Positions 21,791 to 33,198 of a stretch of DNA of 64,000 nucleotides are shown here, one piece after another. The notes beneath the pieces were generated by a model that saw nothing but the letters and a program-made list of their open reading frames with translations, had not been told where the DNA came from and searched no databases. A program made the translations under genes and the position numbers. The stretch's first letter is position 1. Each line of letters starts with the position of its first letter. The DNA is from Adiantum capillus-veneris (taxonomy: Eukaryota > Streptophyta > Polypodiopsida > Polypodiales > Pteridaceae): the NCBI GenBank assembly GCA_014529385.2, contig CM043965.1, positions 65,195,190-65,259,189 of the forward strand. The letters are read 5' to 3'.

Positions 21791-23450
21791 TGGAGGAGCT
21801 CTACAAAAGATTCAAGATCACATATCCTACGATGAAGTTTTCACTTAGGTCCTTTGAGACACTCCAACCATTCTTTGTCCAAAAATTGAAAGAGCGCTAT
21901 ACTTTGTGCTATGTTTACCATATCCAAATGGTGCACTTCAAAGACGCGTTCAATCAAATGTGCCATAACAAGTTTGGGCATCACCCAAAAATAACATCCA
22001 TGTACATGCTCCATTTGTGATACAAATAGTGATGCAGATCAGTGTCATACAAACCAGGTTGTTTTTGAGCACATCAGTAGCTTGTTGGATTCCATATTGT
22101 GCCCTCACCCTACAGACCATGAATATCGTGCAAAGATGCTTGCTTGGAGAGTGCGGATGTGGGTATTGGACATGTTAATGCCAAAAGAAAAGAGAAGAAG
22201 AGAAAGGACATGGTCATGGAAATGATAAAAAGTGAAACTTTCATTCATCTTTTTTCAAATCATCTGAAAATCTTAAGTCAAGCATAACTTTATGTTTAGG
22301 TGGTAGGCCCAATAATTTAAAGACTGCTTGCTTAAGTTTACGTTCTGGTTTTTTTTGTTGATTTTGCAGAGAGTTATGGCTTTAAAGTGTAGAAAATGAT
22401 CCAATCTATGCATTGGTGGTCAACATAGGTAACAATATTGGTGCACATCTCTTATATTAGGACTTCGATAGGAGAAGACTCCGCATTTTTACATATCAGA
22501 TGATAAGTTCCATGACATGCTCTTTATGCAGCATTGTTTTATGTTGCATGACAACTGGATGAAACAACAAGGACACAAACTACATTATCATTGGGTATGG
22601 TCCGATTTTCGCTTCACAATTCAAGGCACGACAACCACACTATTTTGTAGCCAGGTATTATCAATTGACAGGATTGCATATGATGCATAACTTCTCTACT
22701 TCAGGACATGGAAAAGGAGAGCATGATGGTGCACATGCTGTTATCAGGAGAAATCTTAGCTAAAACTCGATGTCTAGCCGATGAAATGTGTAGTTGATGT
22801 GGTCAATTTGTTGAACGCGAGGTTTCAACCAACAAGGGAAGGTGGAAGTGTCAGCACAAAGAGGGTGTTTTGGTTGGTTTCACCAAATGAGGTGTTGCAT
22901 TCTCCACTATGGGACTATAAACCAATTGCAGGCTCTCGCTCATTTCATTGTGTTGATGGCTACTCAATGCATAATCCATGTGATATGTGTTTTTGAATGT
23001 TGTCATGATTTTGTGATCTATTTTTTGATGGGCAGTGGAGGAGATGCAAGAATAAGCAACACAAATATGTCTCCATCGAGCCATAGAGTTGGTACATGTA
23101 GATAGTGATGAGGATGATGAGCAAAATTACAAATATCTGATTTCCTCCCAGATGAATCACGATTTAAGCATGCCTATGTATGAAGGAGACCCTAAGGTGT
23201 TGAGCCAAGTATTGTCCATTTGGGATAACTTTGTAGTGAAGGTAGCCAAGGAGAAAGAGGAATTCTGCCTTCCAAAGTGCACAAAAACCATGTATCAGGC
23301 ACCAAGAGTACTGAAGAACCTTTGACATAGCAAGATCATAAAAGGTGGAATTCTAGTTGAGGGTTTGTACTATGCCTAGGTTGAGGGCAAAGTTGATACC
23401 TATACCCATTGAATCATAAACCACCATTGATGATCACTCCAATCTAGTTA
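21791..23450 (+). pseudogene. Decayed transposase-like gene with HGKG motif
   Basis: After a likely splice acceptor, an open frame to 22020 reads VEELYKRFKITYPTMKFSLR and HIQMVHFKDAFNQM; a frameshift follows into CSICDTNSDADQC and SLLDSILCPHP. At about 22590-22760 are YHWVWSD, QFKARQPHYFVARYY and SGHGKGEHDGAHAVIRRNL. The WSD...QFK...HGKGxxDGxxxxxKR layout is, from memory, that of an uncharacterised transposase-like family seen in plants and animals; I cannot name the superfamily. Later pieces at 22781-22996 (VVDVVNLLN) and 23089-23325 (acidic) continue it. Multiple frameshifts and stops. Confidence 0.6.
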
Positions 23451-23669
23451 GAGCCATACAATTCCACATGGAGGCTATTTCTGACATGCATAACCACTTT
23501 ACCCTATCTCTAAGTTATATGAAAATATCTACAATAGTATGCCATATGAAGAACGGAGTGGGAGCCATACAATTTTTACCCCAACTACAATTCTAACCAT
23601 AGCCAGCAGTTGCAATTCTCTTGAATAGAATCTTACTTGTGATCATTACTATCTAATGCCATTGCTGTG

Positions 23670-24300
23670 TTATCAATCTGGTACTCTAGAGTACCAGAGT
23701 TTGGTACTCCGTGGCACCAAACCTGGTACTCTACAATATTAAACTTTTGTGCTTTACATTTTTTAGTTGAATGTCGTGTTATCGTAGCACTAAATTTTAG
23801 TACTGTGTTTTTTTGCTTTCAGCTGATTGCTATAGTACCAAATTTGATACTCTATGTTACCGTACAAAATTTGATATTCTATAGTATTGTAGTACCTAGT
23901 TTGATACTCTATACTATCCACCTTTGGTACTATCTGCTACTTTTACAATTATTCAGTTACTATTATGTTATACAGTGCCAATATTTGGTGGTAACATGCC
24001 ACCAAATTTGGTACTGTAGTATCAAATCTTAGTACTATGCTAAATGGTTTTAGCTGACTACTGTGTATAGTTCTTTTGCATCCAGAGTTATAAAGCACAT
24101 TCTTATTGTGTAATAAGAACCCTTTCTAGTGCTCTGCAATAACTATCCCCTTCCTCTTACTCATCCTCCCCTCCCTTACTTTCATCATCTCTCTTCCCTT
24201 GCTTCCTATCATTCTCTTCCTTCTTGTCATCCACAATAGTACCAAAAGTACCAAAGCATCAAATAGTACCAAAGTACCATATAGTACCAGAATGTGTACA
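23670..24300. repeat. Second block of GTACCAAA/TTTGGTAC motifs
   Basis: Variants such as GGTACTCTAGAGTACC, ACCAAATTTGGTACT (about 24001) and AGTACCAAAGTACCA (24238-24285) recur after the transposase-like gene, in the same style as 20.3-21.8 kb. Blocks on both sides of the gene are what subterminal repeats of a DNA transposon would look like. A pyrimidine-rich stretch (24120-24235) interrupts it. Confidence 0.75.
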
Positions 24301-24326
24301 AATCAATAGCAAAGTGTGAAGCAATA

Positions 24327-24710
24327 TCAAATCATAAAAGCCAATTTGAAAGTTAAGGGATAAATAACTAAAAGGAGGTCTTTCATCTTCATCAATTTGG
24401 GGAAGCAAGCATTCATTATGGCCATCAAATTCTTCCTTTGGCTACATGGCCAAAGCATCATGTAGCATCGCTTCCTCAAATTGATGATGAAGTCCTCCGC
24501 ATCAGGTTTGACCACACAATATTTGTATTGGGAGACTTGCACACCTTGGAGCCTACATCCCACTGGGAATGGGATATTCCAAAAACCTTTGGGTTCTTCA
24601 TCACAATCCTTGAGTAGCACTCCATTGACATCCAAAATAACAAGACACCTATTGCTCGCCATTACATCTATTGGCATTGATGTATCCAATCGTTCTTCAT
24701 TTACCCACCA
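24327..24710 (-). pseudogene. FCP1/NIF-like phosphatase domain fragment
   Basis: The minus frame 24689-24327 reads CLVILDVNGVLLKD near its start, then VVKPDAEDFIINL and MMLWPCSQRKNL. This resembles the FCP1-homology HAD fold (LVLDLNGxL, then RPGxxEFL, then WSSR). The catalytic DxDxT-type motif would be DVNGV, so phosphatase activity is doubtful. No introns or start were identified with certainty; the sequence upstream (24950-25480) seems to continue the same minus-strand gene. Host-like gene or transposon cargo cannot be told apart here. Confidence 0.5.
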
Positions 24711-24949
24711 ACTATCCCTGGTTGTAGTACCACTAAACTATATGAGTAGAAGAACACAACATTTTTGCAATAGCAAAGTTGGACATTAGGCACCATAAAA
24801 GTTTACCAATTTTTGACACTAGGAAATGACAATTTACAAACATATTGACATCTTTCAAGAGTAGAGTGACATGACACCAAACGCATTGACATAAGCAAAA
24901 TGGGCTAGTATTTCATATTAAGCCAAAAGAAAGTACAAAATGATGTCAC

Positions 24950-25480
24950 AATAGCTAATTCTTGCAGGTTTGCAGCTTGAGGCCACGACCAATAGGACGC
25001 TTTCTAGATTTCATATTGACAAGCTGGGAGAGGATGGCTGAGTCAATGCTATCACCTATTTCTAAGGGCATTGCATAAGGTGTTTCCTCCGCACCTTTGC
25101 CCTCCCCCAAACCTTTGGCCTCCTTCGCCTTTAGCCGCCTCTACACCTTTAGCCCCTTTTGCCTCCTCCATGCCAAATGCCAGCCTTTGGGCTCCTCGAC
25201 ACCTATAGCCTCCTGTGCACTTTTAGCAGTATCTGCCGTCCACTTTGCCTTCTTTCGCCTCTTTCTACCACCTTCTCCTTTTCAAATTTCAATGTCTTAT
25301 CCAAAAACTCTGTTGCCGAGAGAACTTCAACTTTCACCTCTTTAGCCGGAATTTATTTGTTGATCTTCTCACCTTGGTCAATCTCCATTTCAACAACTTC
25401 CTTAATCGGATCACTTCCCCCTTGTTGGTTCTCCAATTGTTCCCTTCCCTCTTTACCAGGATTTTGAAATGACGTGATCA
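24950..25480 (-). other. Low-complexity minus-strand coding-like region
   Basis: In minus frames this region gives Lys/Glu/Gly/Ala-rich repeats (GKEGREQLENQQ, VEMEIDQGEKINK, repeated AKG and EAAKG units), with stops. It lies upstream of the FCP1-like fragment on the same strand and could be its linker. The plus-strand open frames here are shadows of this bias. Confidence 0.35.
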
Positions 25481-25574
25481 CACTATAATTTCAGGTTAAT
25501 AACAATAGAAATGCAAAATAACAAATATTATGTTAATTAACATTCATCTTTTTTGACCTGCAAGGAGACTTGGA

Positions 25575-25686
25575 GACCGGCTAAAGGCCCGCCGGGCTAA
25601 GTAGTTAACCCGCCGGGCCCGCCAGGTAAAGCCACTTCCCCGCCGGGCCCGCCAGGTAAAGCCACTTCCCCGCCGGGCCCGCCGTG
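25575..25686 (+). repeat. GC-rich subterminal repeats, left cluster
   Basis: Three to four copies of CCCGCCGGGCCCGCC, two of them within a perfect 34-bp tandem unit that includes AGGTAAAGCCACTTC. The surroundings are AT-rich, so this GC block is distinct. It ends 3 bp before a TATA box. A near-identical motif recurs at 33235-33348. Confidence 0.85.
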
Positions 25687-25688
25687 GC

Positions 25689-25696
25689 TATATAAA
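25689..25696 (+). promoter_or_regulatory. TATA box of the kinase transcription unit
   Basis: TATATAAA directly after the GC-rich repeats. A short 5' exon follows (about 25720-25796) and then a likely splice donor GCG|GTAAT at 25797. Confidence 0.6.
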
Positions 25697-25796
25697 GACG
25701 ACGCCAGTGCTTGTCTTTTTCACAAGAGAGGTACATTGAAAAGTCTTCTTCACCAAACTTTCTGGCAGCTTTCCACATTCTCAAAGCAGTGTAGCG

Positions 25797-26892
25797 GTAA
25801 TTTTTTAATCCCTTCCTTATTTTATTGATGTTTTTTTGAGTTTTTTGCGTTAAAACTCAAAGGTATAAAATTTCTTTTATCAAATCATCATACGTGGATG
25901 CATTTGCTCCCACTCATTCATGCTTCGGCACATGGTTGCAAATGCGACAAGGTGTGTTGCTGCTAGAATGACAGGAGCATCTGTTAGAAAGAACTCACCG
26001 TGTGTGGATGCACTGGCACATGGTTGCAATTGCGGCTAGGTGTGTCATTGCAAAAACGCAAGATGACCATGTTTTATGTTGCTTCCCGTCATTCATGCTT
26101 CGGCACATGGTTGCAATTGCGACTAGGTGTGTTGCTGCTAGAATGACGGTAGCATCTAATGCATGAATGTGTGCTCAAATAATTTCATAATTTTTCATAT
26201 GCTTGAATCTTGAAAGAAGACATCGTGCGTGGATGCACTGGCACATGGTTGCAATTGCGACTAGGTGTGTCATTGCAAAAGCGTAGGATGACTATGTTTT
26301 ATGCTGCTCCTAGTCATTCATGCTTCGGCACATGGTTGCAATTGCGACTAGGTGTGTTGCTGCTAGATTGACGGTAGCTTCTGTTTGAAAGAAGTCACCG
26401 TGCGTGGATGCACTGGCACATGGTTGCAATTGCGGCTGGGTGTGTCATTGCAAAAGCGAAGGGTGACTATGTTTTATGTTGCTCCCAGTCATTCATGCTT
26501 CGGCACATGGTTGCAATTGCGACTAGGTGTGTTGCTGCTAGAATGACAGGAGCATCTGTTTGAAAGAACTCACCATGCGTGGATGCATTGGCACATGGTT
26601 GCAATTGCGGCTAGGTGTGTCATTGCAAAAGCGTAGGGTGACTATGTTTTATGTTGCTCCCAGTCATTCATGCTTCGGCACATGGTTGCAATTGCGACTA
26701 GGTGTGTTGCTGCTAGAATCACAGGAGCATCTGTTTGTAAGTTGTTGTACGGTGAGGCATACTGCACTTTTTCTATACTGCACTTTTTTCTATACTGCAC
26801 TTTTTCTATACTGCACTTTTTTTTTCACGTAGAAAAGATCCAAATGGAGTGGCACATAGTTATATTTCACAATGTGTTGTTTGCAATTGCAG
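25797..26892 (+). other. 5'-UTR intron of the kinase gene, filled by 175-bp tandem repeats
   Basis: The donor GTAAT at 25797 and acceptor TTGCAATTGCAG ending at 26892 bracket a 1.1-kb intron just before the ATG at 26898. From about 25890 to 26740 it consists of roughly five copies of a 175-bp unit (TGCTTCGGCACATGGTTGC at 25921, 26096, 26321, 26496 and 26671; one copy has about 50 extra bp). Each unit holds GGCACATGGTTGCAATTGCG twice. Intron bounds are predicted from consensus only. Confidence 0.7.
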
Positions 26893-26897
26893 GCAAA

Positions 26898-28379
26898 ATG
26901 GATCCTTCTGCTACTTCAGTGATAGAGTTCAAAAAGAAAATTAGACAATTGTTGATTACAATCGTCAGTGCACTAGATCCCGACAATATAGCGCAGATTG
27001 TTGCAGATGAGTCTAGATTGCAATCATTATACAGTGAGATTGCTCGCAAAATTTTGTTGTTATATCCAGACAAAACAATCGAATCAATAATCTCATTACT
27101 GAGCAGTTGGGTGGGCAATTTGCCCAAGGTGGCCTCTGATTTGAAAGAGGAATGCCCTCAAGAAGTAGACAAGGGTAAGCTAGAGCATTGGAACGCGAGA
27201 TGGAGAGCTGAAAAGGAGAGGTCAAGGCGAGCATCCCACATAGACACACAGTTTGGCCTAAGCGAGAAAATGCGAATGGCTATCACGAGAGTTATGGGGA
27301 GCAGCCAAGTTGGAGAACCGTTTATTGAGGAGGCTGCCATTGAGGGAACATCGGGTGCTATTGCTTCTGCCAGTCACCTGGAGAGCAGTATATACAATTC
27401 TGAATGTAGTATGACTTTGGACATTCCAAATAAGTCCATTAAGAAGATCAAGAAACTTGGGTCAGGGGCTTATGGCACAGGGTGACAAGTTCAAATCAAA
27501 GGGATCAGTTTCCTTCCTGCAATGAATACTTATTGTGCCAAGGAGTTCAAAGGATAGGCCAAGCATCAGTGGAAAAGCTTTGCATTAGAAAGTGGAGTAG
27601 ATCTCAACCATAGAGGGATTGTGAGGAGTATTGCCCACTCTGTAACGTTGCCATGGTTTCTGATATTCCCCTACTTCAATGGGGGGACTTTAGGTGATCT
27701 TATGGAGACAGTGCCCCTTCCACATGGCTCTTTCACGATGCTTGTAGCGCATCAAGAGGGGAAAGGAAAGATCCCTGAAGACTTTAAATGGGAGCAGCCC
27801 TCTGAAGACAAGAAAAAACGTATCAAGAGCCTGTGCAATCATGCTCCCTCGTTGATCCATGCCTTGGTAAAGGCATTGCGATTCGCACATGACGAGGGAG
27901 TGATCCACAATGATCTCCATCCATGGAACATCATGTTGGACTTTACCAAGGATCTTACTCCCCGTATTGGAATAATTGATTGGGGATTGGCCCTGCGTGT
28001 TGGCTTAGAGACACAAAAGACCAACAATACCGATGAAAACTGGCAAAAGCTTCATCCTTGGTGAGCTCCTGAGTTACTAGATGGCAAGAATTTATGCCCA
28101 TGCACCAAGGCCACAGATGTGTACGCCATAGGATGGGTGATATGGCAATTTTGTAAGTTTTGTGGAGAGTTCTCTGACTACTACAGCACAGATTGGTTCA
28201 AACATAAGGTTTCAGTGGAGGTACAAGCCATATCTAGGATTGTTGTGGAAGGTTGGGTGAGGAAGAAATCCACAGACAGAAAGACCTTGGCACTTTTGGA
28301 CGAAGAATTAGAAAGATTTGAAGCCCAGCCAGAACGATGCTTACGCCCTCCCTCTGAAATGAGTGTAGCCTTTTTTTGA
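26898..28379 (+). pseudogene. Protein kinase-like gene with three in-frame stops
   Basis: One reading frame of 494 codons with stops at codons 196 (TGA), 220 (TAG) and 389 (TGA). The N-terminal 180 residues are helical and unrecognised. The kinase domain follows: GSGAYGTG glycine loop (187-194), YCAKEF with the ATP-binding Lys (215), catalytic HNDLHPWNIML (Asp 339), DWGLA in place of DFG (Asp 361), APELL (390) and DVYAIGWVIW. The start ATG follows the predicted intron acceptor by 5 bp. All three stops are one C-to-T step from Arg or Gln codons; the last precedes APE, where Arg is usual. Substrate unknown. It may be cargo of the surrounding hAT element. Confidence 0.85.
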
Positions 28380-28595
28380 TGGATATATGATGTACTTTAT
28401 TAAGCAGGGTTTTCTGAGACTTGTGACTTATAAAAGCACTTTTAAAAATTGGGTTTTATGCACAATGGATGATGTATGAGTAATAAAAACACTTTGTTAT
28501 ATCTCAATAGACAACAAATTTTCTATGAGTTTTGTTTTTTCTCTTAAGTTTCAAGCAATAAGCCATGTGGAGTCACTGATTGTCATTCATTGATT

Positions 28596-28745
28596 TAAAA
28601 AATGGTGGTTACTCTTATATCAATTGATTGTCGTAAGATGGTGGTTATTCTAATATCAATTGATTGACGTAAAATGGTGGTTAAAATTATAGCAATTGAT
28701 TGTCGTAAAATGGTGGTTACTCTTATAGCAATTGATTATCATTAA
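28596..28745 (+). repeat. 36-bp tandem repeat, four copies
   Basis: ATGGTGGTTACTCTTATATC and variants start at 28602, 28638, 28674 and 28710, each with an internal CAATTGATTG. It lies between the kinase frame and the coiled-coil frame, possibly in the promoter or 5' UTR of the latter. The stretch 28380-28595 is AT-rich, without features. Confidence 0.9.
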
Positions 28746-28770
28746 GTTTGTATGCCGTAACTGAAGTATA

Positions 28771-29457
28771 GTGTTTAATCAGGATATGGATAATGATAAT
28801 CAAAGGGCTAAGCGCGCTTTTGAGCGTCTCAGATCCATGTGTCAAGGCAGTGGAGTGAACGACATTGCTCGAATTGCTGCTCGTTGCTCCCAGTGGGCCA
28901 ACCCGGTGGGTACACAATGGAAAGAGGTGAACACTAGGATTGACCGAGAAATGGTGAAATCCATATGGCTAGGCGTTGCAGATGACAACATCAAGAAAGG
29001 CCGACTCAAGCTATCACAATGCATTAATGCAGACATACAAGACAATGGAGAGAACATATATCTCGATGTTATGGGTCATCCTATGCATCATATGGATTGT
29101 CCATTGTGGTTTTCCAAGATGTTATACATGCATTATGTCTTGGGTGAAGCAGTGGACTTTAGCTCAAGGACACCTCACATGACGGTTGAGGACATTTGCA
29201 GTACTGCAATCAGCGTCACACGGCAAGAGATGTCATTGGCACTAGAAGGTGCATCAATGGAAGTGCATCAAGTTAAGGAGGAGCTTCAAACTCAACTCAG
29301 GCAAGCATCACAAGCTACACAAGGCTCTCATGCAGAAGAAACCCTAAATAGAGACTTGCAAAGGGAGGTGAAGGTGCTATCTCGCCACGTAAAAGAGTTA
29401 GAGGTGACTATAAAAAAACAAAATGCTGCCACATTGATTGAGTACCCAACATCTTGA
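28771..29457 (+). CDS. Coiled-coil protein, unrecognised
   Basis: An intact 228-codon frame. The N-terminal half contains ERLRSMCQGSGVNDIARIAA and HHMDCPLWFSKMLYMHYVLG; the C-terminal third (EVHQVKEELQTQLRQASQAT, then NRDLQREVKVLSRHVKELE) is predicted coiled coil. I do not recognise the family. The following RING frame overlaps its end in another frame, and an intron or frameshift there could fuse the two into one coiled-coil/RING protein. The frame is free of stops, unlike the kinase upstream. Confidence 0.6.
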   Translation: MFNQDMDNDNQRAKRAFERLRSMCQGSGVNDIARIAARCSQWANPVGTQWKEVNTRIDREMVKSIWLGVADDNIKKGRLKLSQCINADIQDNGENIYLDVMGHPMHHMDCPLWFSKMLYMHYVLGEAVDFSSRTPHMTVEDICSTAISVTRQEMSLALEGASMEVHQVKEELQTQLRQASQATQGSHAEETLNRDLQREVKVLSRHVKELEVTIKKQNAATLIEYPTS

Positions 29458-29740
29458 GGCCCCTCCAGCTTCTGGTGAGCATGGTGGTCCTTGCCCCATA
29501 TGTAGATCATTCTTTCATGAGTGGTGTGGTCACTTCAGCTTGCCATGCGGACATATGTATCATATATCATGCTTGATGCAAAGCATGATAATTACATTTC
29601 ATTGTGCTATATGTGAGTTTGAGATATCCAAAAAGCTATATGAAATGTTTAAAATGTCCGAAGACTATAATAAGCTTAAATGTCACCGTGAACAAGAGAA
29701 TGAAGATATTCTCACAAATATTTCACTATCACTTGGATAG
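29438..29740 (+). CDS. RING-finger domain protein (C-terminal part)
   Basis: A frame of 100 codons with CPICRSFF, then WCGHFSLPCGHMYHISC and CAIC, i.e. a C3HC4-like RING pattern: C-x2-C, a CGHxYHxxC centre and C-x2-C. RING domains usually recruit E2 enzymes for ubiquitin transfer. The first pair starts at about residue 18. The frame probably continues the coiled-coil ORF through a shift near 29445. A related-looking LPCRHHYHPPC motif occurs in the minus-strand gene at 33.9-34.35 kb. Confidence 0.65.
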   Translation: MSTQHLEAPPASGEHGGPCPICRSFFHEWCGHFSLPCGHMYHISCLMQSMIITFHCAICEFEISKKLYEMFKMSEDYNKLKCHREQENEDILTNISLSLG

Positions 29741-30027
29741 TTTTTGTAACATTTGATAACATTGACTCGTTGTCTTGCGAGAATTTATTAGTGAATTGTG
29801 AATTGTCTTCTCTTCAGCTTCAATTATGATATGTGATAATGCAACGATTTGTTAGGGCTTTGTATATTATGAAGCTTTAATAGTGATTTGTGGCCTTGTA
29901 AAGGTTTTTAAGAGCTTCGTTTATTATTAAGAAAATGTCTAAACCTTAAACTAAATATAAAAAAAAGCTTATAAGATAAACAGTTTCTGAAATTAAGCAG
30001 AAGTCACTCAATGGATTCGATAATCTA
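29741..30027. other. Intergenic segment between convergent genes
   Basis: AT-rich DNA between the RING frame (+) and the end of the hAT transposase (-). It would hold both 3' ends and poly(A) signals; nothing more specific is seen. Confidence 0.4.
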
Positions 30028-32322
30028 TTAATTAAACCACCGTCGCTTGCTGCGACGGGTCAAAGTTGGTTCAATTTCCAAATTCTCTTCAATCTCTTCT
30101 AAAGTACATGTAGTTTCTACTTCATGAGATTCCCCTTGCAGCTCATTGTCTTCGTCCACCTCATCATTGGTTACATCATAAGTCCAACGCGGCATCTCCT
30201 CTTTGTAGTTCTCAGCTTGCACTCTTGCCAATAGCCGATGGTTGCAGTACATATACACCAATTTTTCAGCTCTTGAATTTAGAAGGCGGTTTCTGATGGT
30301 GGAATGTACATATTTATATGTACTCCAGTTTCTCTCAGAACTTGAATTGGATGCACATTGGGCTAGGATTCTAACAGCTAGGCGTTTAAGGGTGGGTGCA
30401 CTACCACCATTCATCATCCACCACTTCCACTCTGGTTGCTCCGTGGCAAGTTTATGCACAAATTCTGTACCAAACTTACCCTCTTTGAGTTTAAACTTCG
30501 TAAGATTAGTAATAGCTGATGCATGCTCATCAGGATCATCATAAAACCTGCCTATCACATCATAAAAGTCTTCCAACACCTCCTCATCAAGTTTGTCTAT
30601 TTCCATTGCCCAATACTCTGGATCCAATAAGAAAGCTACGCTGTGTAGTGGACTATGTGCTCCAACCCGTCGACCATGCACATACTTTATCAAAATTTCT
30701 CTCCTCTTTTGAGTGAATGGTGTCTTCCAAGGCTTCAAAATTGGCTCTTGGGGCTCCTCTGGATTTGCAAGGCTTTCTTGAACAGTCCACCAAGCCATCC
30801 ACACCTTACCTATGTTAGGCAAGGCAGAATCCAGTTGGCGTAATGTGAGCATAATGGGCATCATGACATTGTGCACATCCACCACATCATCCCAGAAGTG
30901 GCGATCAGCTAGTAGATCTCTGATCACCCCTATTTTGCTTTTTATCTTCTCCCTTTGACCAACCTCCCATTCTGAAAAAGTGGCACAAACAAATGTCTCC
31001 ATCACAACATTCTTATTTTTTATTAGTGATTCTACCGTATAGTAGTTGGTGCAAAATCTAGTTTCGCACGGCAGTTTTAACATAGTAGACATCCTCTGAC
31101 GGTACATGTCAAGAACCCTCTGACGCTTCAAAACAAACTTGACTATTAAGAGAGCATTGTCTACTATCCATTTGAACCACTCTGTGTCCTCCCTCTTGTA
31201 CCAATCTTGCAATACCAAGTTCAAGCTGTGTGTACTGCAACCAACACTATATAGGTGAGAGAAGCGACTTTCAAGTATTCTACCTGCAGCCCTGCAATTT
31301 TTGGCATTGTCCATGATTACTTGGACAACATTTTCTTTTCCAAGTTCCTCAACTGCGTCGCCAATGATGTCAGCTATAAAACTGCCAGACTTTATTTGAC
31401 CAGAGCTATCCACAGCTTTGATAAAACATTCACCACAAGGACATACAATCATGATGTTGATCAATGGCCGCCTTTGAACGTTGGACCAACCATCACTAAC
31501 TATGGTGTATCCAGATTGTTCTGTTGCATTTAATATTACCCTTTGAATATCCTGTTGTGTGCTTGTGTAACATTTATCCAACAGTTGGTTTCTCATATGG
31601 TGATATGTTGGAGAGGTAAATCCAGCACCATACTCCCCAATGCGTTTCCAAACTGACTTCCATGCATCACGGGTGACAATGGCCTATGATCCCCCAGTGA
31701 AATAGACGGCTTTAGCTAGTGCAAGTTGTGCTTCTTCTAAGGCAAGTGTTTTGAAGCTCGTCTGTAAGCTAACCTGTCTAATTTTTGACCAACCTACCTG
31801 AAAGTCAGGAGATCCATGGTTTGGAGGAGTACTTCCATCGATATGAGAAGTTGGTTCCCTACTTTGAGTGCTTCCATTGGTGGGCGTTACACCCAATGAT
31901 CCCTCATACTGGTTTGATCTTATCGATACGGGGGTGTGATGGTCGAAAGTAGAGAGTTTTGATCTTTTGCTCGTGGAAATTAGCTTACCAATTAAAGCTT
32001 TTAAGCGCATAGATGCTTCTTCTGCACCTAAGCCCTTGCACTTTCCTCCTTGAATTCTGGTATTGCCACCTAGCAAATGATCCCTTATTCTTGGTGCTCC
32101 TCCAGATTTCTCTTCGCCACAAAAGTTACATTTCCAATCTTGATACTTATTTAAATTTGTGGCAAAATTCCACTCAGGTGCTGGACTTTTTCCACCTGCC
32201 TTTCGCTTGCCCTGCGAAGTGGTGCCCTGCGAAGCAGGACCTGGCATCGAGGTAGGAGGTCTCCTCAAGGAAGCTAGGCTTGGGACACCAACACCACCGC
32301 TGACATTCCCGGTGGAAGACAT
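30028..32322 (-). pseudogene. hAT transposase (BED finger, DUF659, hAT dimerisation), one in-frame stop
   Basis: One frame of 764 codons from the ATG at 32322, broken only by TAG at 31684-31686 (codon 213). Domains: BED-type zinc finger about 50-100 (CNFC, then RDHLLGG and C95); DUF659 region with SDGWSN (Asp 277) and VIMDNAKNC (Asp 337); long helical insertion; hATC domain about 640-720 with LAVRILAQCASNSSSERNWS (Glu 662). These fit the DDE residues of hAT enzymes, which excise and reinsert the element. The length is normal for the family. One change would reopen it, and a downstream ATG at codon 243 could still give the catalytic part. Confidence 0.92.
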
Positions 32323-32335
32323 ACTTATTGGATGC

Positions 32336-33119
32336 CTGCAATACCAATAAACATAGCTCAGTATGCTATCTCTTCTTTCAATTATTATTCAAACCAAACA
32401 TTAGTGTTATAATCAATATCACACACAAGCGTAGTAGTGAAGCCTGAAGGGAATAACCTCAATCTACTCAAACATGAGCAAGCAAATACAACGGTGAATC
32501 AAATATGTGATCAGTCCATCCCAAAAGTAGAGATATCGACCCAAAGATTCACCTTCCTACCCCTTTCATGAATCAGTCCAGTCCAAAAAAGAACTAATGA
32601 CCCATGATTGGAGCTCTAATCGAAATAGCAAGCAAATACAGCGGTGAATCAAACATGTGATCAGTCCATCCCAAAAGTAGAGATATCGACCCAAAGATTC
32701 ACCTTCCTACCTCCTTTCATGAATCAGTCCAGTCCAAAAAAGAACTAATGACCCATGATTGGAGCTCTAATCGGAATAGCAAGCAAATACAATGGTGAAT
32801 CAAACATGTGATCAGTCCATCCCAAAAGTAGAGATATCGACCCAAAGATTCACCTTTCTATCTCTTTTCAAGAATCAGTTTAGTCCAAAAAAGAACTAAT
32901 GACCCATGATAGAAGTTCTAATCAATATAGCAATCAATTTAGCAAATATAACGGTGAACCAAACATGAGATTAGTCCATCCCAAATGTAGAGATACCGAC
33001 CCAAAGATTCACCTTTCTACCTCCTTTCAAGAATCGGTTCAGTCCAAAAAAGAACTAATGATCCATGATCAGAGTTTCATTAAGTTTTAATTTTTTTAAA
33101 AGACTATTCATTCTTTTAC
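32336..33119 (-). other. 5'-UTR intron of the hAT gene, filled by 150-bp tandem repeats
   Basis: On the minus strand a donor-like AAAGGTAAAAG (GT at 33119-33118) and acceptor TTGGTATTGCAG (ending 32336) bracket an intron just upstream of the ATG. About 32440-33080 consists of four copies of a 150-bp unit: GTGATCAGTCCATCCCAAAA at 32507, 32657 and 32808, and a variant at 32967. The predicted layout mirrors the kinase gene at the other end. Confidence 0.65.
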
Positions 33120-33198
33120 CTTTAGTTTTTCTTCTAAATTTTAAAGGATGACCAAATTTAGAGGAAGCGATGCTGTGATGTGATGTCTACTACAGGGT

